Part shown: positions 6,448-11,258 of the stretch, piece by piece
How the letters are laid out: every line of letters starts with the position of its first letter
How positions within the stretch are numbered: position 1 is the stretch's first letter
Assembly: GCA_005789975.1 (NCBI GenBank)
Contig: SXWC01000075.1
Location: forward strand, 1 to 11,258
Origin: Planctomycetaceae bacterium
Lineage (GTDB): Bacteria; Planctomycetota; Planctomycetia; Pirellulales; UBA1268
Direction of reading: 5' to 3'
DNA: 11,258 bases
The notes under the pieces: model-generated
The model's input: only the letters and a program-made list of their open reading frames with translations
Told to the model about the DNA's origin: nothing
Databases searched by the model: none
Position numbers and translations under genes: made by a program

Positions 6448-7851
6448 TCAGGCGAGGATCTCGCGCACGACCTTGCCGTGCACGTCGGTGAGCCGGAAGT
6501 CGCGGCCGGCGTAGCGGTAGGTGAGCCGCTCGTGGTCGAAGCCCAGCAGGTGGAGCATCGTGGCGTGCAGGTCGTGCACGCTCGTGGGGTGCTCCTGGGC
6601 CTTGAAGCCGAACTCGTCGGTCGAGCCGTGCACCGTGCCGCCCCGCACGCCGCCGCCGGCCATCCATACCGTGAAGCCGTAGTGGTTGTGGTCGCGGCCC
6701 GAGCCGCCTTCCGAGACCGGCGTCCGCCCGAACTCACCGCCCCACAGCACGAGGGTGTCCTCGAGCATGCCCAGCCGCTTGAGGTCGGTGAGCAGGGCCG
6801 CGATCGGCTGGTCGATCTCCCCGGCATGGAGGCGGATGTCCCTCTCGATGTTGGAGTGATGGTCCCAGGGCCCCCCGGAGCCGTGCCAGAGTTGGACGTA
6901 CCGCACGCCGCGCTCGAGCAGCCGGCGGGCCATGAGCGTCTGCCGCCCATGGACGCCGTCGCCATACAGGGCCCGGACGTGCTGCGGCTCCCGGGAGATG
7001 TCGAACGCCTCGGCCGCCTCGCCCTGCATCCGAAACGCCAGTTCGAACGACTGGATGCGGGCCTCCAGCCGGTCGTCCGCGAGGGTGTCGCGGCGGGCCG
7101 TGTCGAGTTCGCGGAGCAGGTCGAGTTGCCGCCGCTGCACCGCCGGCGTCGCATGCTCGCTGCGGATGTTCTCGATGAGCCGCTCGATGTTCCCGACCCG
7201 CGGGTCGATGTACGTGCCCTGAAAGGCGGCCGGCAGGAATCCCGACTGCCAGTTGGCGGTGTCCTTGACGGGGTAGCCGCCGGGGCACATGGCGACGAAG
7301 CCGGGCAGGTTCTGATTCTCGGTGCCCAGGCCGTAGAGCAGCCAGGAGCCCACGCTCGGCCGCGGCTGGAGTGAGTCGCCGCAATTCATCAGCATCAGCG
7401 ATGGCTCGTGGTTCGGCACCTGGGCCACCATGGAGCGGATCACGGCGATGTCGTCGGCGTGGGCCGCGGTGCGGGCGAAGAGTTCGCTCACCTCCAGGCC
7501 GCTCGCGCCGTACCGCCGAAAGGTGAACGGCGAGGGCATCGCGCCGCCGGTCTTGCGCTCGGTCGCGAGCGAGAAGGGGAGCGGCTGGCCGGCGTACCGC
7601 TCGAGGAGCGGCTTGCGATCGAACGTGTCGATGTGCGACGGGCCGCCGTTGAGGAAGAAGTGGACGACGCGGGTGGCCCGGGCCGGGAAGTGCGGCTGCC
7701 GCGGCCGCAGCGACCCGGGCGCGTCGCCGGCGGCGAGCAGCCCCTCGTCGGACAACAGTCCCGACAGGCCCAGGGCGCCGAGCCCGAGACCGGTCCGGGC
7801 GAGCAGCTCGCGACGCGAGCAGCGGTTCGAGAGGGGCGGGGTGGGGTTCAC
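6448..7851 (-). CDS. DUF1501-family protein with Tat-like signal
   Basis: This is a 467-residue member of the DUF1501 family, abundant in Planctomycetota and related to the alkaline phosphatase/sulfatase fold; its biochemical role is unknown. The N-terminus has a Tat-type signal, CSRRELLARTGLGLGALGL, suggesting folded export. Typical family blocks are HFFLNGGPSHIDTFDRKP, VPNHEPSLMLMNCGD, LWHGSGGPWDHHSNI and WGGEFGRTPVSEGGSGRDHN, rich in His, Asp and Glu that may bind metal. The frame stays open to 8382 over the neighbouring gene, but GTG 7851 is chosen: GGAG lies 8 bases upstream, inside the last codons of the DUF1553 gene. GTG 7860, overlapping that gene's stop as GTGA, is the alternative. 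This tight arrangement makes the two genes one operon with likely translational coupling. The C-terminus appears complete. Confidence 0.93.
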   Translation of the reverse strand: MNPTPPLSNRCSRRELLARTGLGLGALGLSGLLSDEGLLAAGDAPGSLRPRQPHFPARATRVVHFFLNGGPSHIDTFDRKPLLERYAGQPLPFSLATERKTGGAMPSPFTFRRYGASGLEVSELFARTAAHADDIAVIRSMVAQVPNHEPSLMLMNCGDSLQPRPSVGSWLLYGLGTENQNLPGFVAMCPGGYPVKDTANWQSGFLPAAFQGTYIDPRVGNIERLIENIRSEHATPAVQRRQLDLLRELDTARRDTLADDRLEARIQSFELAFRMQGEAAEAFDISREPQHVRALYGDGVHGRQTLMARRLLERGVRYVQLWHGSGGPWDHHSNIERDIRLHAGEIDQPIAALLTDLKRLGMLEDTLVLWGGEFGRTPVSEGGSGRDHNHYGFTVWMAGGGVRGGTVHGSTDEFGFKAQEHPTSVHDLHATMLHLLGFDHERLTYRYAGRDFRLTDVHGKVVREILA

Positions 7852-7856
7852 GGCGG

Positions 7857-9200
7857 TCACTCCAGGAACATGAACTCGTTCGACATGAGCAGCACCTGGG
7901 CCAGTTGCTCCCACGGATCGAGGCCTCCCGCCGGCGTCTCGCGGGCGGCAGCCGCCGTCGCGGCAGTGACGAAGGCCCCGCAGGCGCGGCGGTCGGCGGG
8001 CGACGGCTCGCGCCGCAGCACATGGCGGAAGAGAAGCCGCATCCGCTCGTCCGGGTCGGAGACGGCCGCGACCTGACGGGCGACCGCCCGGGCCCGCCCG
8101 ACGACGAACGGGCTGTTGATCGCGAACAGCGCCTGCTGGGGAACGGTCGTCTCCGCACGCTGCGGCGTGTGCAGGTCGGGGTTGGCGAAGTCGAAGGCGG
8201 CCAACGCGAGCGGCAGGTACTGCCGGTCCACGAGCGTGTAGATCGACCGCCGGAAGCCGGCCGGCCCGGCCTTGAACGGCGGCACGGGGCCGCCCCCCTG
8301 CGTTGTGTCGAGTTCCCCGGCCACGGCGATCAGCGAGTCGCGCATCTGCTCGAAGCCGAGCCGCCGCCGGTTCCCGCGCCACAGGAGGCGATTGTCCGGG
8401 TCACGCTCCAGGGCACGCTCCCGCGCGGCGGCGGAGAGGGGCCCGGTGCATGCCTGCCGGTAGGTGGCCGAGAGCATGATCGTGCGGTGCAGCCACTTCG
8501 TGCTCCACCCGTGGGCCATGAACTCGCTCGCCAGCCAGTCGAGGAGTTCCGGATGGCTCGGCGGATCGGCCCGCACGCCGAAGTCGCTCGGGGTGTCGAC
8601 GAGGCCCCGGCCGAAGTGGTGCATCCACACGCGATTCACCCACACGCGGGCCGTGAGCGGGTTGTCGGTCGCGACGATCGCCGCGGCGAGTTCGGCCCGG
8701 CCGCTGCCACGGGTGAACGGCTGCCGGTCGGGCCCCGCGATCAACTCCGGGGCCTGCCGGGGCACGAAGGCCGCCTTCGTGAACGGGTTGCCCCGACGGA
8801 AGATCCGCGGCTCGACGAGCACGCCGCGATCGACGAGCACGGTCGCCATCGGCTCCAGGTTGGGATGTTCGTTCAACCAGCGGTCGACGTCGCTCTCCAG
8901 TTTCCAGAGCGGCTCGAGGACGGAGGTGGTGGCGAAGCAGAACTCGATGTTCACGAGCGGCTCGTCCGGGATCAGGCACGGCGAGGCGGGCCCGTGGAGG
9001 AACTGCCGCAGGGCCTCGGCATCGGGATCCGCGAGGCCGGCGGGCGCGGTTCGGCCGGCCGCCCTGGCCGCGTCGACGGCGGCGTACCACGAAGCCTCGA
9101 CCTCGGCGAACAGCCGGGCGTAGCGGCCGGCCGCGTCGGCATGGCTGGTCGGGGGCGACGCGAACGCCCGCGCCACCCGCACAACTTCCACAAGCAACAT
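7857..9200 (-). CDS. DUF1553-family protein, C-terminal part truncated at the sequence seam
   Basis: This fragment of about 447 residues contains the DUF1553 (PSD1) domain and part of the region before it. Full relatives are about 700-1100 aa, with an N-terminal cytochrome-like segment (PSCyt1), a DUF1549 domain and sometimes a binding module; those are absent here. Clear family blocks are DPDAEALRQFLHGPASPC, VNIEFCFATTSVLEPLWKL, PRIFRRGNP, TARVWVNRVWMHHFGRGLVD, PSDFGVRADPPSHPELLDWL, WLHRTIMLSATYRQ, NRRRLGFEQMRDSL and TVPQQALFAINSPFV. Similarity can be followed to about 9180 (SPPTSHADAAGRYARLFAEV). The ATG at 9198-9200 is only the first in-frame Met after a stop at 9219-9221 in foreign-looking sequence and should not be taken as the native start. 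It is the upstream partner of the DUF1501 gene. Confidence 0.88.
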   Translation of the reverse strand: MLLVEVVRVARAFASPPTSHADAAGRYARLFAEVEASWYAAVDAARAAGRTAPAGLADPDAEALRQFLHGPASPCLIPDEPLVNIEFCFATTSVLEPLWKLESDVDRWLNEHPNLEPMATVLVDRGVLVEPRIFRRGNPFTKAAFVPRQAPELIAGPDRQPFTRGSGRAELAAAIVATDNPLTARVWVNRVWMHHFGRGLVDTPSDFGVRADPPSHPELLDWLASEFMAHGWSTKWLHRTIMLSATYRQACTGPLSAAARERALERDPDNRLLWRGNRRRLGFEQMRDSLIAVAGELDTTQGGGPVPPFKAGPAGFRRSIYTLVDRQYLPLALAAFDFANPDLHTPQRAETTVPQQALFAINSPFVVGRARAVARQVAAVSDPDERMRLLFRHVLRREPSPADRRACGAFVTAATAAAARETPAGGLDPWEQLAQVLLMSNEFMFLE

Positions 9201-9315
9201 CTCAGCAACCAGAGCGAGCTACGACATGCCGTTTTGGCTGCGTGAAAGCCTGATAGCAGAGCTCTCACACAGAGCAAGTCGCATGTCCCCTCCCTCTCTC
9301 CGTTATCACAGGCAT

Positions 9316-9500
9316 GTTGCCGAGAACTTGAGCTTTTTCAACTGCAATACAAGATTGAGCCGTTTATTCCCAACTTTGCCAGCACTTTTCTCGGCAACCG
9401 TCTGCGAGTTTGATCACGATGCTCCGCGTACACAAGAGCCCCAGACCAGCACTTGTATACCAAGAACTCTCCGCCTCAAATCTCAAAGCAGTTGCCGAGA
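9316..9500. repeat. Decamer GTTGCCGAGA in two direct copies and one inverted copy
   Basis: GTTGCCGAGA stands at 9316-9325 and 9491-9500, and its exact reverse complement TCTCGGCAAC at 9389-9398. The first and the inverted copy could pair across 63 bases. Just after the last copy, TGTCGGAG occurs twice in close succession (around 9510-9527). No RNA gene could be recognised here, so this is recorded only as a repeat. Confidence 0.5.
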
Positions 9501-9940
9501 CATCGTCTGTCGGAGCTTGTCGGAGATTCTGGTTGTGGGGTTCATCCCCTCTTAAATTTGCCCACGACAAACCACCGTGGAGGCCCAACGTTCTCTAATT
9601 CACGCAGTAAAATAAAACTACGTAGAAACAGAGTAAAGAACACCCCACAGGGATTTACGTTGTTGCTCTCCCCCTTGGACTACACGTGCTCTTTCAAGGG
9701 GATATAACACACAAGAACGTTAGGACATACATAAGTCCCTATATACGACACATCATCGCTGTGAATGGCGCCTCGAACAGTGGGCGTGTGCGAAATGGGA
9801 GAACATGAGGAGCGTGGTTCCGGGGAGTATGAACTAACCGTGGGTCACGCGCAGATGGGCTCCGCAGATGATGATGTCTTATATTTGTTCTTGCCGAAAC
9901 AAAAAATAGGAGCCAAGCTCCATATATACCTTTACCTAGG

Positions 9941-9967
9941 CAGCATCGTCGGGGGGGAGGTTGATTT
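9941..9967 (+). repeat. Isolated copy of the tandem-repeat core motif
   Basis: These 27 bases, centred on CGTCGGGGGGGAGGT, match 10950-10976 in the first terminal repeat unit with a single T/C difference. Neither the bases before nor those after remain alike. The motif thus exists both inside the tandem array and alone 1 kb away, as expected of debris from a dispersed repeat family. It also shows that the region around 9941 belongs to the same source as the end of the window. Confidence 0.65.
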
Positions 9968-10502
9968 GGCCGCGCCCGTCCCATTGAGAGTTGTGCCCAA
10001 GTCCCGCGTCGCGCACGCGTCGAAGTTCATGTTCTGGTGGCTGTGGTTACCCGCCTTGTCCGCGTGCGCAAGCACTCCGCCATTGAGCAGCGAGCGCAGC
10101 ACGACTCTGCGGCGGCGACCGTCACGCGTCTGTCTCGTCGCGCACCCAGTGCGGTCCCGCCGTGCCCAGCGCAGTCTACACCCCCCCTAGATAGGAGTGG
10201 CGTAGGTTCCACCCCAGCGACTATCTACCCCAGAGCCCGTGCTTAGCATTTCAGCTGCCCGTGGCGCTGCGACCGGCCCGGCGTGCTCCTTCTGCCGCCC
10301 GCCCTTCAACAGTCCGCCCCCTGGTAGCCCGGCGTATCCACTCCCGCAGCACCTGAAACCACCACGATCCGACATGCCGAGAGTGCAGGCATCCCCGCCA
10401 GACCTCCAGACAGACCAGGGACGAGAACCCCATCGTTGGACTTCAAGATTTGCCTGCCTGCATCGATCACCGTAACAGGAGGTGAGACCCTGACGGACAC
10501 CC

Positions 10503-10728
10503 CTCGACGCTGACATCCTGCGAGAGATAGTTTGAGCAGTGTTTGAACTGCCTGCTACCGCAACGCGTGCGGGCAGGGAGAGTTACTTTTCTGGTGAAGG
10601 TGGAGTCGCATCGTGGAGAACCGATGAATGAGCGAGCGGACACCCTAGACATAGCGGAGGAGGGACGGGCAATTTCAGATGAGGAAGAAAGGTGGGACGA
10701 TCGGACTGATCGTGTATACTTGTTGCGC
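10503..10728 (+). pseudogene. Retrotransposon-type RNase H domain remnant with frameshift
   Basis: The frame beginning at 10543 reads VTFLVKVESHRGEPMNERAD, then TLDIAEEGRAISDEEERWDD and RTDRVYLL. This matches the C-terminal end of the RNase H domains of eukaryotic retroelements: a K-V-x-S/A-H-x-G-x-x-x-N-E-x-A-D motif holding the late His and the last catalytic Asp, followed by a W-x-x-R-T tail. Upstream, the frame from 10503 reads LDADILREIV, the expected preceding helix, and then hits TGA at 10533. Removing one T from the TTT at 10531-10533 joins the two frames as DADILREIVEQCLNCLL. The first half of the domain and any reverse transcriptase are not recognisable. It is probably a dead fragment of a LINE- or LTR-type element, and it is the best evidence that this end of the window is eukaryotic. 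No spliced host gene is apparent. Confidence 0.6.
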
Positions 10729-10875
10729 TGCCCCGTGCGCACCCCCCCCGCCTAACCCACAATTCCCGCCCCCATGCGCGCGCTTCTGCTCCCCTTATAC
10801 CACCAACCCAATCCAGTCAGTTCAGTTCAGCGGTAGTTCCTTTTCCATTTCCCCTCCCAGCGTCACCACCCATCC
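10729..10875. other. Short C-rich spacer without recognisable gene
   Basis: Between the RNase H remnant and the tandem repeat lies a pyrimidine-rich stretch with an eight-C run near 10743-10750, plus 'CAGTCAGTTCAGTTCAG', a small imperfect CAGT/TTCAG reiteration, at 10815-10831. No frame shows coding character. It looks like simple-sequence noncoding DNA. Confidence 0.5.
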
Positions 10876-11258
10876 TCGGGGCGTCGGGGCAGCCCGGGGC
10901 AGCATGCGCGCCTCTGGGTAAGCAGATGCCGGCTCTTGCAGCGCCGGTCCAGCATCGTCGGGGGGGAGGTCGATTTTCCCCAACTTTCAACACCCCCACG
11001 GAGAACAAGATCATCCGAGGTGCGCAGGCAGCGGAGGGAGGACTCCAGGGTGCAGGCGCATGCTCGGGGCCTCGGGGCAGCCCGGGGCAGCATGCGCGCC
11101 TCTGGGTATGCAGATGCCGGCTCTTGCAGCGCCGGTCCATCTTCGTCGGGGGGGAGGTCGATTTTCCCAACTTTCAACACCCCCACGGAGAACAACATGA
11201 TCCGAGGTGCGCAGGCAGCGGAGGGAGGACTCCAGGGTGCAGGCGCAAGCTCGGGGCC
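10876..11258 (+). repeat. Tandem repeat, period about 187-188 bp, running off the window
   Basis: Unit 1 runs from about 10876 to 11063 and unit 2 from 11064 to about 11250; a third begins with TCGGGGCC at the last bases. The units are nearly identical. Differences are few: GGTAAGC/GGTATGC, GTCCAGCATCG/GTCCATCTTCG, one C fewer in the CCCCAAC run, CAAGATCATCC/CAACATGATCC, and GCATGCTC/GCAAGCTC. The period is not a multiple of three, so a conserved protein repeat is unlikely. Arrays with this unit length are common as satellites or intron and intergenic minisatellites in eukaryotes. The total copy number cannot be known because the array leaves the window. Confidence 0.9.

Larger units (their letters stand above)
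9190..10502. other. Foreign-looking, lower-GC stretch with no recognisable gene
   Basis: From about 9190 the composition changes abruptly: 26 GC in the 60 bases at 9301-9360 and 24 in 9601-9660, against 46 in 9061-9120. Stops are frequent in all frames to about 9760 and no frame shows a family motif. From about 9960 GC rises again, and frames such as 9765-10190 and 10187-10516 are open, but they are Arg/Pro/Ser-rich with no recognisable domain. The stretch contains C-runs (for example at 10181), short dispersed repeats and a 27-base match to the terminal tandem repeat. It looks like eukaryotic noncoding or decayed-repeat DNA rather than a bacterial intergenic region. The exact left border could lie anywhere in 9180-9290. 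Confidence 0.65.

Noticed and set aside
7905..9245. 446-codon plus-strand open frame
   Set aside because: It is a shadow of the DUF1553 coding strand with only low-complexity Arg/Glu/Gly sequence.
9765..10190. 141-codon plus-strand open frame
   Set aside because: It shows no family motif, its composition changes midway, and it spans the dispersed repeat core; probably chance.
10917..10940. Mini-intron GTAAG...TTGCAG inside the tandem repeat
   Set aside because: At about 24 bases it is shorter than nearly all known spliceosomal introns, and the second repeat unit changes GTAAG to GTATG.
9187..11258. Integrated bacterial mobile element or genomic island
   Set aside because: There is no integrase, transposase, tRNA target or flanking direct repeat; composition and the RNase H type fit eukaryotic DNA better.

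Overview
The window joins two unlike pieces of DNA. Positions 1 to about 9190 are GC-rich (46 of 60 bases in 9061-9120), densely coding and bacterial. The neighbouring DUF1553 and DUF1501 proteins, the many secreted SGNH esterases and sialidase-like proteins, and the PIN-domain toxin pieces all point to a member of the Planctomycetota, probably one that degrades complex glycans. From about 9190 to the end the GC content drops (26 of 60 in 9301-9360; 24 of 60 in 9601-9660), no bacterial gene can be recognised, and the sequence holds short repeats, a frameshifted RNase H remnant of retrotransposon type and a roughly 188-bp tandem repeat. That looks like eukaryotic repeat-rich DNA, perhaps algal. 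The simplest reading is a chimeric or contaminated contig; real transfer between a planctomycete and a eukaryote is the less likely alternative.

Layout of the bacterial part: the 3' end of a vapC-like PIN toxin (+) meets a large secreted CBM9-like/FN3/SGNH protein (-). The next 630 bases hold an array of small palindromes and the wreck of a second toxin-antitoxin pair. Then come a secreted double-domain sialidase-like protein (+, 790 aa) and a small secreted SGNH hydrolase (+, 272 aa). A convergent intergenic region carries a second palindrome pair of the same family. On the minus strand follow a DUF1553 gene (cut off at the seam) and a DUF1501 gene, with a Shine-Dalgarno inside the end of the first gene serving the second.

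Functionally, the sialidase-like protein and two SGNH esterases all carry export signals and could together strip and de-acylate a glycan outside the cytoplasm. The DUF1553/DUF1501 pair is a typical planctomycete unit of unknown biochemical role. The least explained bacterial feature is the family of alternating palindromes at 2436-2546 and 6334-6410. Their stems differ by paired base changes that preserve complementarity, as in REP/BIME elements.
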